This document shows, piece after piece, positions 35,901 to 46,406 of a stretch of 64,000 nt of DNA. The position numbers were made by a program, and so were the translations under genes. Origin of the DNA: Lactarius indigo (Eukaryota > Basidiomycota > Agaricomycetes > Russulales > Russulaceae); the NCBI GenBank assembly GCA_025766275.1, contig JAFKAC010000041.1:124001-188000 (forward strand), read 5' to 3'. How positions within the stretch are numbered: the stretch's first letter is position 1; each line of letters begins with the position of its first letter. A model generated the notes under the pieces. The model saw only the letters and a program-made list of their open reading frames with translations, did no database searches and had not been told where the DNA came from.

Positions 35901-36119
35901 GCGATCTACCTGTGTAGCCCTTTAACTGGCTCCGAAGGTCTTGCCGTCGTTCCGATTACTGCGATACGGTCGGTGGTCTCCATGTTTCCTGAGATGGTAG
36001 TTAGTCTGGATGGTCGGATATCTCTCACGGGCAAGTTTTCATTGATGCGCTATCCATACCTTGAGCTGTCAACGCTTTCTTCAGACGGTATAATCGAGGA
36101 CGATCACGATGCGTTGTAA
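32947..36119 (+). CDS. CACTA (En/Spm, Tnp2-like) transposase, intact-looking
   Basis: Exons 32947..35709 and 35763..36119 (53-nt intron GTAAGA..CAG, phase 0) give 1039 residues without internal stops. Start chosen at MASRKPGERRKL; an in-frame ATG 48 bp upstream also exists. An acidic Ser/Pro-rich head (to about residue 200) leads to FDQVKRRIRHLSGVIPLEYD and a zinc-ribbon-like CPDSCIAYTGPYGELDKCPRCH. The transposase_21 core follows: GSREIAEKMHYLERKL, LQLSIDGAQL, WVFIWVIHNLPPDIRYKKAF, IPAAIVPGPNKPGDIDSFLF, GKHGCRLYCQMPGW, GIFTMDIMHLSVLNDPDLF, then the LTHIAPETLRVGPLACYAQW block. The length and order are those of fungal CACTA elements. It may be a recent or still active copy; its terminal CACTA repeats were not located. 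Confidence 0.88.
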
Positions 36120-36461
36120 CATAGTAATACAGTATCTTGTTTTATTTTGTCGACTGTACAGCGTTGTGCAAACGAAATATCATGCGGTTCAGGTTTTCAC
36201 CGACTCAGTTGTGCTTGGCGTCTACCGAATTCGGCCACCTTCCGCCACTTGTTCCAATGCCTGGTCCCCTCCGCTTCTCACTGGTTCCACATGCTAACGC
36301 CACCAATGCCCTGTCCCTCATCCCTTCACTTCGTCTTTCACATTATTACCGTCAGACGTTCGCCCGTGCATCTCGCTGCCAAGAAATTCCAGGGCACATG
36401 GCCCCAGAAGGACTCTGGGGACGTACAGTGCTATATCTTTGACTAGGAAGCGCTGGCAGCT
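36120..36461. other. 3' flank of the CACTA gene
   Basis: Overlapping short frames only; nothing recognised. Confidence 0.4.
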
Positions 36462-37400
36462 TTATTCCCACACCGCGCGACGGACTTGCTCTACATCTTC
36501 AATACGGTGCGCCTGGCCTTTGTTGCTGCGAAATTGCTCCTCGCCTCTCCGAACCCAGACACATCCTTCCCGGACTGCTTCGACTCTTTGTGTTGCCTCT
36601 CCGTTTCCTCGCGCCATGCTGTGCATAGGTGAGTCCAGGAGTACACGCTGCCCAAACAAACCACTCACAATCTGTCAACCTATCGAACAGTTCTCGCAGT
36701 GTCAGGTTCTCACTCCTCATCGTGTCAGTGATGTCTTGAGTCGCTAGAGAGGGGTGAGGAGAACGTCAAAACGACCGTCGGCGGTCCACGTACAGGGCTT
36801 ATCTGCTGCAGCGCGGCGCTCCTCTTCACACCTTTCCCTCTCTCCCGTACGGTCCTCAATGATACCTTGGACCATCCTATACAGGTCTTCCCACCGCTGG
36901 TTGTCTTCTGACGCCACTCCTATTTCGTATCCCAATGTTCTTCCACGGTTTCTTTCTTCCGCGCAAATTCCTCGCGATGAGCAAGGAGGAGATCCGTGAT
37001 CTCGCTTAACTGTTGTCTCATCTCGTCGCGTTCGTTGTCCCTCTGGGCATTGGCTTCGCGGGGCTGCTCCTCGTCGTGATCGCGCTGCTGTTTCTCGTGA
37101 TCGAGCTCTGCACGCACATGGGCGAGTTCCCCTTCGAGTTCTCGCACGCAGGCATTGCGCTCCTCTTCAGCGTGAGCACGTTCAGCGAGCACTTGCTGTT
37201 CGAGCGCTTTGCGCGCGGCGCGAGCCTCTTCACACTCAAGCTGAAGCTGCCTGGCCATCTCTTCTCGCTCATCGTGCACTATGTCTCTGATATCGTCCGC
37301 ATGTCGGGCAGCAGACTCTGAGGATGCACGGTGAATCGATGCAACGACGGACTCCGCTTTCCTCTCGCTGTCACTCTTCGAGATTCTTATTCCCTCTGCA
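36462..37400 (-). pseudogene. Coiled-coil protein gene remnant
   Basis: In frame from about 37400: SDSERKAESVVASIHRASSE, SAARHADDIRDIVHDEREEM, then a Glu/Arg/Ala heptad-rich coiled coil (LECEEARAARKALEQQVLAE, ERNACVRELEGELAHVRAEL) to LLAHREEFARKKETVEEHW. There the frame stops (DTK*, near 36920) and similarity resumes in another frame with DNQRWEDLYRMVQGIIEDR and EERRAAADKP. From memory this order matches a long coiled-coil protein common in agaricomycete genomes and of unknown role. The single-base break and the loss of the usual C-terminus suggest decay. The most 3' part (to 36462) is uncertain. Confidence 0.5.
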
Positions 37401-38020
37401 CTCTATGAGCTTGTGATTTAGTCCCGACATGTCATATATCTGAATGTACACAGCGCCGTATTCTCGACTCTTAATAAGATATCTTCTGTCTTGGTTCAAG
37501 TTCTCGTGTGCTCTGTAAGATCTCCACCAAATTAAGAGCTCATCCGAGCAACAAGAACCACCGCCGTTGTATCCGCTAACGCCAAGACACCCTCCGAGAC
37601 AGCCCACTTGTCACACAGACCACCCACTCGCATCTCAATGCGGCTACTCGCTTCGGTTGCGACGACACAGCTACTCGCTCTCGATAATGGGTGCTCACGT
37701 TTTCGGCTATACTATACTGGCTTGTACTCTACACGCGTCGTCTTTGTCCGTCCCTCTAAAACCTGTCTTTACACTTTGCAGCCTGATCCATACTCGACTA
37801 AGTTCTGCTCCGTGCATGATGCTATACGGCGGCGCTTGTTGCTAGTTTCACTTTTGCTATTTTGAGTTTCTATGTCTGGCCCGATGTCGACCAGAGTGAC
37901 GTCGGCTGCGTCGTGTTCGATCGTCTGCGTACCCACCTCAAAGCGGCGCCGCTAAGAATGTGTGAGTTATACAGCGACATGGGTCAAAACATCCTCTTAC
38001 GTCCTTGGGAAACCACGCAG
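37401..38020. other. Unassigned sequence between two minus-strand gene pieces
   Basis: Only short overlapping frames. It could be an insertion or an intron between the coiled-coil remnant and the N-terminal piece at 38021-38359. Confidence 0.35.
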
Positions 38021-38359
38021 TTACAGGATTTCGGATGCGACGTTGGAGGACAGCGCCCGCACTCGTAGTAATATACGGGAGCAAGGGAGGAGGGGGGTGG
38101 AGAAAGTCCATAGGAGAGTAGTCGATCTCCTCCCCGGTGAGTTTGCGTCTTCACAAAAGCGACTGGGTGATTTGACAGACAAGGATATCAGATAGTCGAC
38201 ATACCGTTCATCGAGGAGACCGTTGCGTTCCCGAAGCAGCTGAGTGACGACATAATTCCTTGCTTGCAGTAAATCCTGCAGGGTAGCTTCATATAGCACC
38301 CTAGCTCTAAGGTTTTTGGCGAGGGGAATGTCTTCCGAGGAGGGCTCTGGGGAGGACAT
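38021..38359 (-). CDS. N-terminal exon of an unrecognised protein
   Basis: Starts MSSPEPSSEDIPLAKNLRAR, then VLYEATLQDLLQARNYVVTQ, LLRERNGLLDERYVDYL, a charged helical segment. An intron probably begins shortly after YVDYL. The rest of the frame is low complexity. It may be the 5' end of the coiled-coil gene remnant lying downstream on the same strand, split by inserted DNA; this is an inference. Confidence 0.4.
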   Translation of the reverse strand: MSSPEPSSEDIPLAKNLRARVLYEATLQDLLQARNYVVTQLLRERNGLLDERYVDYLISLSVKSPSRFCEDANSPGRRSTTLLWTFSTPLLPCSRILLRVRALSSNVASEIL

Positions 38360-38733
38360 GCTACTGGCTTGTACAGTAGAGCGCAGACGAAAACGCGTAA
38401 GTCGATAATATTATAAATTCCAAGTCACCCCAATTCCCCAATAAATGATCTTTTTTTTCGGCATGGTATCCATTCCTCTTTCCCTCCCTTTCCCTCTTTT
38501 TTTTTTCCCGAAGCCCCACAGTGCACATGGACTCCTCGTTCCCGTTCCCATCCCAGTACAGTCAACGCCAATCCGATGGCACCGGAGGAGTTGTCGTAAA
38601 CTCCCCAGGCACACACGGAGACCACGTAAGCCTATTTAGGACATATTAACTGCAAATTGACGCGTGTATGTAGACTGCCGGATCTCACCGGGGCACGGAC
38701 AGGCCAAATGTGATAGCAACAGCGTCCGAGCAA

Positions 38734-40918
38734 ATGCTCGAACAGAATGGATTCTATGTAAGACTGCAATACAATTCGATGAAGCAGAAAGAAGAGATCA
38801 TCGCATTACAAGAGTCAAACTCTGAATTGAAGAAAGAAATCGAGCTGCTCAAGGAGCGTAATCAGACATACCGGTACGTGTTAATCGGATCTGCGTTGGG
38901 CGTGTGTTCTGATGTACAGTACTTGGCTTAGGGAAATAATCGACAGTTCGATCACGAAGGATTCGGACTCACAGCAGACTGTGTCAGTCCAGAGTAAGGG
39001 CAATCGTCGTGTGTTCTCACTCGCAAATCCTCCACCGAACCCGAAGCTCGAGGCACAAGAAGATCACCCAGAAGTCCAGTATTGGAAAGAACGTACTTTT
39101 AAGGACGAAGCTAAGCGCCGCCGAAAGCAAGGAACTAAAGGCGAAACGGATGGCGACGCCAGCATGGTGCTTGCGAAAAGGAGGCGTGGACGCCCCGCGG
39201 CCCCCGCCAAATCTGATTCGACTGAGCTGACCGACAATGGAGGACATTTCTACCTCGAATACCACGATGGGACCCTCGTCAGCAGCGATGACATTGCGCT
39301 TTTGAGCCGGAGGGCCAGGATGATATGGATGGAGCTCGGCGACGTCGGTCTCGCCCCACCAACCTTCGGACAAATTACTAATATTGCATGGGACTTCTAC
39401 TGGCGTTCCATACTCGCTTACCCTGAATTCCAGTTCCTGTTACTCTGCGACGACGGTATGTGGAAACTACGACAATGGTCAACCAGATCGTACTCGACCT
39501 GGGCCCTAAATCACGGTGTTCGAGAAGTGAAACCGAAGACCGCGGGCGCACTCGACAACCCCGAGCTCATCCAGATGGACCCGATCGGCGATGAAGACAG
39601 TGACAAGGTTGGCAACAGCGAACCCCCCTCTCCAGTCATGCAACCAGTACGTCAGAACTATTCTGGCCTTTTCCCCCCCCTTGTAATGACTAGTATACAG
39701 ATGCCGAGTCCATCTGCGACTCCATCTACTACCCCCGCATCGGTGATAGCGGACCCATTGTAATGTCACCTTCACTAGCTTTCTCCGCGAGACTCATACA
39801 CCGCGCAGTGCACCCACAACAAGCCCATCGATTCCAAACACCGCCAATGGTACTCACCCTTCACCACGCCTACGACCACTGACCCCACATCGCGCAGATT
39901 TGCAAGCATCCCCGACCAATGGCGACACACGGCCGACCGACAACGCCCCATCCCCGATCAACAGCCCTTCCAATAACTCCCCATCAGACACAGCACTGGG
40001 CCAGGTGAGTACAATCCCACTCGTCCAAGGCGTAGCAATGCCCGGCTAACACGAATCAATAGTCACCAAGTGCTAGCGGTAACGGTAGAGGCCCGAACCC
40101 GACAACACCTGATCTCACCCCTTCACCTACCCTCGCCCCTTCACCCGCTCCTGCCCCTTCACCCACCCCCGTCGATACGAATGATGCTGGTTCCGTTGAC
40201 GAACTGAGCCAGCCCAACACAGATGGGATACATGGAAACGACGTAAATCCAATGCCAATGCTCGACGCCGCTGCAACGACCCCAAGTGATACAGAGAGAA
40301 CAACATCGGCTCTCCCCCTCCAGGACGTTCCTGCGTACGTACACACACCCCATACATCACCTCGACGAACACTGACACCAGTGTAGCGACACCAGTGGCA
40401 CGACTCCCACTACCAACACGGGCCCGAGCAATCCCAGACCCGAGGGTGCCAAGACCGATTCCAACAAGAAACGGAAGAGCAACGACAGCGTACCACCCGG
40501 GGTTCCAACAAAGAAACAAAAGTCCTCGGACGCGCCTGCTATACCGACGCAGGCAAATACGATCAGGTATGTGTCGACAATATTATTTTATCACACTGAC
40601 GACAACTGATTGTATCTTTAGAAATATCTGCATGCGGCACTGGAACCAGCTCCAGCCAGGAGGTCAAGGCACTACCGCTCACTTCGATGCATACTACAAG
40701 GGACTATCGGACGCCGAAAAGGAGGTACGCAAGCCACTCTCCGATGCAACGCCACCCACTAATATACGAGAAGCCCTTCAAGAAAGAGATGTACATTGGG
40801 CGCGGTGCTACGGTGAGTCTATATGGACTATGCGATACCCCAACTGACGATCTCCTCGGACCAGAGGAAGGCAAACGCGGCAGCGAACAAGGGCACTGCT
40901 ACGTTGGCCTGTTCTTGA
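38734..40918 (+). CDS. Coiled-coil, AT-hook-like nuclear protein of an expanded basidiomycete family
   Basis: The start MLEQNGFYVRLQYNSMKQKE leads into a heptad-rich coil (IIALQESNSELKKEIELLKE). The intron GTACGT..TGTACAG joins it to TWLREIIDSS and YWKERTFKDEAKRRRKQ, then an AT-hook-like KRRRGRPAAP. Next is a conserved block (MIWMELGDVGLAPPTFGQI, WDFYWRSILAYPEFQFLLLC, WSTRSYSTWAL), a Pro/Ser/Thr-rich linker in several exons (39640-40560) with basic NKKRK and TKKQK, and a C-terminal module RNICMRHWNQLQ, AHFDAYYKGLSDAEKE. Two short final exons give KPFKKEMYIGRGAT and RKANAAANKG (stop 40918). The pattern recalls lineage-specific agaricomycete proteins without known function. The basic motifs suggest DNA binding in the nucleus. 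Middle exon limits are uncertain. Confidence 0.6.
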
Positions 40919-41400
40919 CCACGACGTTGCCAGTCCTTTTGGCTTTTGTGGCCGTTTTCGGTGGATCTGGACTCTTTGCTGTATCGATAATAATTGTTTT
41001 GGTGAAGTGCAGTCGATTAAGAAATGTATCATTATCGCCGTAAATCGAAATCCAATCGAATTTGTTGATTACCGTAGACCCGGGTGGATTTCTATTCGAT
41101 TAAATCCGAGTGAATTTTACCACCCAACGAGCGCGAAAGTTTCGATTCTTGTCGATTCTTGTCGATTCTCGTAGTGCTAATCGCGGGCAATAGAAAAAAA
41201 ACGTAGGTGATCAAATTTGATCTAGTATACTTCAGTTTTTATCGAACGTTCGATTTGAGTAGATACCATCTCGGAAAATCTATATTAATCGACCCCAAAC
41301 TACGGACTTCCCACTGGGCCGTACAGGCCGCTAAGGCTGTCTCGTGTGATATCCTAGACGTCTTCATCACTAATTCAAGATACTCAAATCTTGGTTCTCA
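40919..41400. other. AT-rich spacer with short tandem words
   Basis: No gene. It contains repeated gattcttgtc words (about 41143-41175) and poly-A. Confidence 0.45.
41143..41176. repeat. Three-copy about 11-bp tandem repeat
   Basis: gattcttgtc repeated twice, then gattctcgta. Confidence 0.65.
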
Positions 41401-41414
41401 ACGAAGGCCCAGAG

Positions 41415-41584
41415 GATCTGCGCTCATGTATCTTCTGTTCATCGTCCGACAGCGGCGCTCCAAGTTTCCTTGCGCTTCCTAGATACACCGTAAAATCTCC
41501 GAACCCAAGTCCAGGCTTTCCGTATCATGGACCCTAGGGGGTCTGGATTTCTTTGTTGCCATCATCCCGGTGAGCTCCCGAACC
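41415..41584 (+). promoter_or_regulatory. Upstream region duplicated in front of S53 copies 1 and 3
   Basis: Shares words in the same order with 46205-46406: ctgcgctcatg, cgcttcctagatacaccgta, aaatctccg, aggcttt, and accatgcgctt at the start codon. The promoter was therefore copied with the gene. Confidence 0.6.
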
Positions 41585-43671
41585 ATGCGCTTCTCCCCAC
41601 TTTCTGTGCTTCTCGTCTTCGCCATCGGACCTCTGAGATGCTTCGCGACCTTCGCACCACGTTGGGATGACGTACAAGCGAAGCATACATGGAGTTCTAT
41701 CCCAGAGAACTGGCAGAACCTGGGTCACCCGCCTGCTGGCACTACCGTCGATCTCCACGTTGCACTCAAGGCCCAAAACGAGACGGCCTTGATTGATGCC
41801 CTCCATGAGGTCAGCAATCCCGGGAATCCAAAGTGCGTCATTTACACCACTCTTCCGCCCGTGCCGTACACATCTATGTGTACTGCTTCCCCTTCGCAGA
41901 TACGGCGCACACCTATCCAGGGAGCAGGTCGCCGAACTTGCCGCGCCGGCCCCAGACGTGCTCCAACTCGTCGGCACCTGGCTCAAACATTATGGCGTAC
42001 CCCATCGACCATTGCAACTAAGCATGGTGGCAGTTGGTTGACGCTCACCGGCGTCCCCGTATCCCGAGCCAACGAACTCCTGAGTGCGTCGTACCAGCTG
42101 TACCAGCACATCGGGACGAACGAGACCGTTCTCCGCACGCTCAGTTACGGGCTCCCCACGGCGCTGATCACACACGTGCAAACGGTTGCACCGACCACAC
42201 ACTTCGGCTTTCCGCGCCCGTGGCGGCAGAAACCGCTCATGCGGCCCGACGGGGCAGCAGGGGTGCAGACGAAGGGTACCGGCGGGAGAGCCCAGGACGG
42301 TATTGACGGGCCGCGACGAATCGCCGCCTGTCACGCCATCCTTCCTGCGTCGGCTGTACAAGACGTCTAGATATGTGCCCTTTGCCGCGGATCGGAACAT
42401 GCTTGGCGTTGTGGGCTTTCTCGATCAATACCCGAGCCCGGACGACCTGACGTTATTCATGAATCAATATCGCTCCGACGCGACCTCGGCGACCTTCAAA
42501 GTCGTGCCGGTCAGTGGCGGAGGGTACAACCCAAACAATGCAGGCACCGAGCCGAGCCTCAATATTCAGTATACCTCGGCCATAGCATATCCAACTCCGC
42601 ATATATTCTACAGCACAGGCCTCTTGAATATCCAGGACGATCCGTTCGTGAACTGGCTCAACTACGTGCTCGTCCAGGAGAAAATCCCGCAGACGATCAG
42701 TATCAATTACGGCGCCGAAGAGTACAAAGTTCCACCGGTCCATGCAGTGTTCGTATGCAACCTGTTCGCTTGGCTCGGCATGCGTGGCGCTAGTGTCCTC
42801 CTGTCGAGCGGCGACGACGGCGTTGGTCTTGGGAGCTGCTTGTTCACCGATGGCTACGGCAACTCGCGTGTCAAGTTCGTCCCCACCTTCCCTTCAACTT
42901 GTACGTGTAGTACCTTTTTCTCTGCTGCAGGCGCTCATCGCTCACCACACCGTCCATGGGTTTGTAGGTCCCTGGATCACTAGCGTCGGAGCAACGACAG
43001 GCTACAATCCTGAGGTTGCGGCAAGTCTTTCCGGTGGCGGTTTCTCGGTGTACTTTCCACGTCCCCCTTATCAGAACCAGGCTGTGCCTGACTTCCTCCG
43101 GAACCTTGGCAGCCAGTATAGCGGCTTTTACAAGTGCATTCGCTACCGTGACCCAAACTAAACCATTCTCACCTTTCATTTTGCAGCCCCGGGGGACGTG
43201 GCATTCCCGATATTTCCCTACAGGCGATTAACTACCTTTACGTCCTCAACAAGCAACCCTGGACTATGACCGGCACCAGCTGCTCGACCCCGGTGCGATA
43301 GCCCTCCCTCGGAGACCTATTCTCTCCGCATCCCACGTCCTCGAGTGCCTTGCTGACTGCCAACGTAAAGACCGCGGCGGGAATCATTTCCCTGCTGAAT
43401 GACTACATGATTTCGACCGGCAGGCGCCCACTCGGCTTCCTCAACTTCTGGCTGTACGGCAGGGGTCTCTCGGGCCTGAATGACATCACGTCTGGGTCGA
43501 ATCCGGGCTGCAAAACTGATGGATTCTTCGCTGTCCCTGGGTGGGATCCTGTGCGTCCTGCCTGAGTTGTGTCTCTACATCTTTCGGTTTTGGTTTACGC
43601 TGAATTGATAGGTCTCGGGTCTCGGGTCGCTCGACTTTGCAAAACTGGGGGAATTACTTAGTTATCGGTAG
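41585..43671 (+). pseudogene. S53 sedolisin / tripeptidyl-peptidase, copy 1, two frameshifts
   Basis: The exon plan equals copy 3: 41585..41832, 41900..42900, 42968..43133, 43187..43292, 43371..43550, 43612..43671. Signal peptide MRFSPLSVLLVFAIGPLRCFA, then the pro-domain (PENWQNLGHPPAG, VDLHVALKAQNE, KHGGSWLTLTGVPVSRANEL). In exon 2 one base is missing near 42005 (before STIATKHGG) and one G is extra near 42268 (after VQTKG). The two restore frame, but the first gives a stop about 35 bp on. The catalytic domain is well kept: EPSLN then IQYTSAIAYPTP, VLLSSGDDGVG, TGTSCSTP with the nucleophile Ser, SGLGSLDFAKL at the end. Probably a recent pseudogene, or intact with two assembly errors. Confidence 0.82.
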
Positions 43672-44250
43672 TATAGTAGGCTGACCTGGGCTGAATTCTC
43701 TGCCCCGGGGTTCCTGTCGTTGCCGCCGATATATTCTGTACATCTTCTAACTTTTCTTTTAACGCTTCGCTTCCTCGCTTCGGATTCGAGTCGGCCTACA
43801 TAGGTACATAGGGATGACTCGGATGAGACACAAGAGCACTATACCCTCCCACTCCCCCCCTCTTTTTTTGAACCATTTATATTGATATCCTGGATTCTCT
43901 CCGGTGATTGGTATGGTCGATGGCAGTGTGGTAAACCGCATCCGCTGAGTACAGTACTCAGTCAGTATCAGATATCAGTAAATAACAATCCCGTGCCACT
44001 CCCTCTCGGCTCTTCTCCTTTTGTGTCCCCTCAGGCCTCTGGAAACTCTGCTATCCCCTCTCAATATCTTGGATGTCCTCGGAAGCCTCCACACCTCTGG
44101 AAGCCTCTCGTGTCATTATCATCAGCAAATAAAAATTAACTTTTTATATGCTTACCGATTGGGAGAGTACATATAAACTATATAAATAGATTGAAGCTTA
44201 TTTATTATTACAACGAAATTATCATTATAATCACCTGTAACTAGGCCACT
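43672..44250. other. Spacer, AT-rich towards copy 2
   Basis: Nothing coding. 44100-44240 is very AT-rich just before the truncated S53 fragment. Confidence 0.45.
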
Positions 44251-44255
44251 ATCTC

Positions 44256-45270
44256 AACGAAACGAAACACGGCGGCAGTTGGCTGGCGGTCGTCGGCGTC
44301 CCTATTTCCAGAGCCAAAGAACTCCTGAGCGCGTCATACCAACTGTATAAGCACATCGGGATGAACGAGACCGTTCTTCGCACGCCCAGCTATGGGCTCC
44401 CCGCGGCATTGCTTGCACATGTACAAACGTTGCACTGACCACACACTTCGGCTTTCCGCGTACGCCGTGGCAGAAACCGCTCATGCACCCCAGAGGGTAG
44501 CAGCAGAGCAGACGAAGGTACCGGGAGGAGTGCCCGGGATGGTATTGTCGAGCTGCGACCAATATGTGATGCCGTCATTCCTACGCTCGTTCTACTACAA
44601 GACGTCTAGATACGTGCCCTTTGCTGCGGACCTGAATGTATTTGGCATTGGGGGCTACCTCGGTAATTATCCGAACCCAGACGACCTGACGGAATTCATG
44701 AATCATTATCCCTTCGACGCGACCTCGGCGACCTACAGCATCATGCATCAAAGGCTAAGGGTACAACCCGAGAAACTCCAAGGCGAATCTCGATATCCAG
44801 TGCACTTTAGCCATTATATACCATACACGCATACGAAAATGAACATCTCATCCATGCCTTCACCTTCGTTCTAACGATCTCCGTCTGCGTCTGTCTACCT
44901 CTCCGTGTTTCCTATCCACTGCTCTATTACTTCTATCTACGCTCTCCCCCAGGCCGAAGTCTATTACTCGCTACACTATCCGACCAAATTCTACAGCACT
45001 GGCTCGGAGGCTCAGGGCGATCTGTTTATGAATTGGCTTATTACGTGCTCGACTTGAGGAGGGTAAGTATGCCCTACAGCGTTCCTGAGTACAAAGTCCC
45101 GCTGGATTATGCAATATATGTGTGCAATCTGTTCGCGCGACTTGACGTGCGTAGTACCAGCATCCTCTTCTCGAGTGGCAACGATGATGTTGTTGTGGGA
45201 ACTGCCTGTTCCGGGGCGGCTCCGCCCAGCAAGCTGCGAGTCTAGTTCCTCCCCACCTTCCCCTCCACTG
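44256..45270 (+). pseudogene. S53 protease, copy 2, internal fragment
   Basis: Begins mid-pro-domain (KHGGSWLAVVGVPISRAKEL, SASYQLYKHIGMNET) without signal peptide or first exon. It is interrupted by frame changes near 44435 and 44750. It continues SRYVPFAADLNVFGIGGYLG, YPNPDDLTEFMNHYPFDATS, then after a gap FYSTGSEAQGDLFMNWL and VPLDYAIYVCNLFARLDVRS, ILFSSGNDD, and stops. The Ser nucleophile region is missing. A dead duplicate between copies 1 and 3. Confidence 0.85.
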
Positions 45271-46204
45271 GTTGTGCGTGTGGCGTTTTAACTCTGCCTT
45301 CGAACATTGTAGTATTTGTGCCCCAAGAAAGACTGGCTCGCTGACACTCACGTGACTGCCTGTTTCTGACAACTCAGAAGCCGACCGCCGGCAGGGCAAT
45401 TTTGGGAAAGCCGCGGCCCTTGGTGTTGCACAAATTACAAAATTAAGAATGGTCGTGTCAGGTGCCAGCGTGGTGTGAAGGGCATCGCAAGGCCTCTCAG
45501 GGGTCCAATAGTGAAGATATACAGCACAGAGAGTGGGTGAAAGTGCACGGTTACTGGAGGTCGCTGAGGTGGTACTGTACCAACAAATTTACTCAAGAGT
45601 TTACTTGAGACCGGGGGCCCTTACATAAGTGGCAAGACGCAAAAAGCCTGGATGGACTGCTGGAGCGATGGGCTGGACGAGGCGGCACGTGCTTGATCTT
45701 CTTCCGTGCTGTCGTCCTCTACCTACTGGCAAGCTCTCGACCGGTTTCAAGGAACGAGAACACTTTTCTTTCTCTCGCCCGTCACACCCAGTTATAGTTG
45801 AACCCCTCATAAACCGTTCCTATTTTTAGGATTTTGTGACCAGCAAACCATACGGACGGGGCCGGATGAGGCCCTCGGTCAAGCCCTCGGTGCATTTTTC
45901 ATGTCGCATGAGGTCGGGTACAGATTTTGGCCTGAGGCGGAGATCCAAATCATACCCATGGGCGAACAGTGGACTCCGTCTACCCACCGGGACTTGCGAT
46001 ATCTGGGATTACCAGTGGCCCACCGGTAAACTTCTATGCTTCTGCGCTGTAAGAATATCGTAACAATCTCGGTAACATTCTGAAAACATAGCAAGATACT
46101 TCCTACGACCCATTTAAGTTGTCCCGCGCGATATTCTATTTCGTCTTATCACTAGTCCTCGTCCGCGCGAATCCCGAGAACCCTGCCATTTCTGTGTGGT
46201 GGGC
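45271..46204. other. Spacer, nothing recognised
   Basis: Short frames only. Its right end grades into the duplicated promoter of S53 copy 3. Confidence 0.45.
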
Positions 46205-46406
46205 GTACAACTTAGCCTTGAGGCTCTGCGCTCATGCATCTATTGTACATCATTCGGACAATAGCGCTTTAAGTTTCCCACCGCTTCCTAGATACACCGT
46301 AAAATCTCCGTCCCCGAGCTAGGCTTTCTGTGTCTCGGTTCTAGCAAGGGGCCCCCAGACTTCTTAAGTAAAATCGTTCGCACCATCTCGGTAACCTCTA
46401 GTAACC
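46205..46406 (+). promoter_or_regulatory. Duplicated upstream region of S53 copy 3
   Basis: Aligns by shared words with 41415-41584. No obvious TATA box. Confidence 0.55.

Noticed and set aside
40056..40519. Minus-strand Gly/Val/Ser-rich ORFs
   Set aside because: Antisense of the Pro/Ser/Thr-rich linker exons of the gene at 38734-40918.
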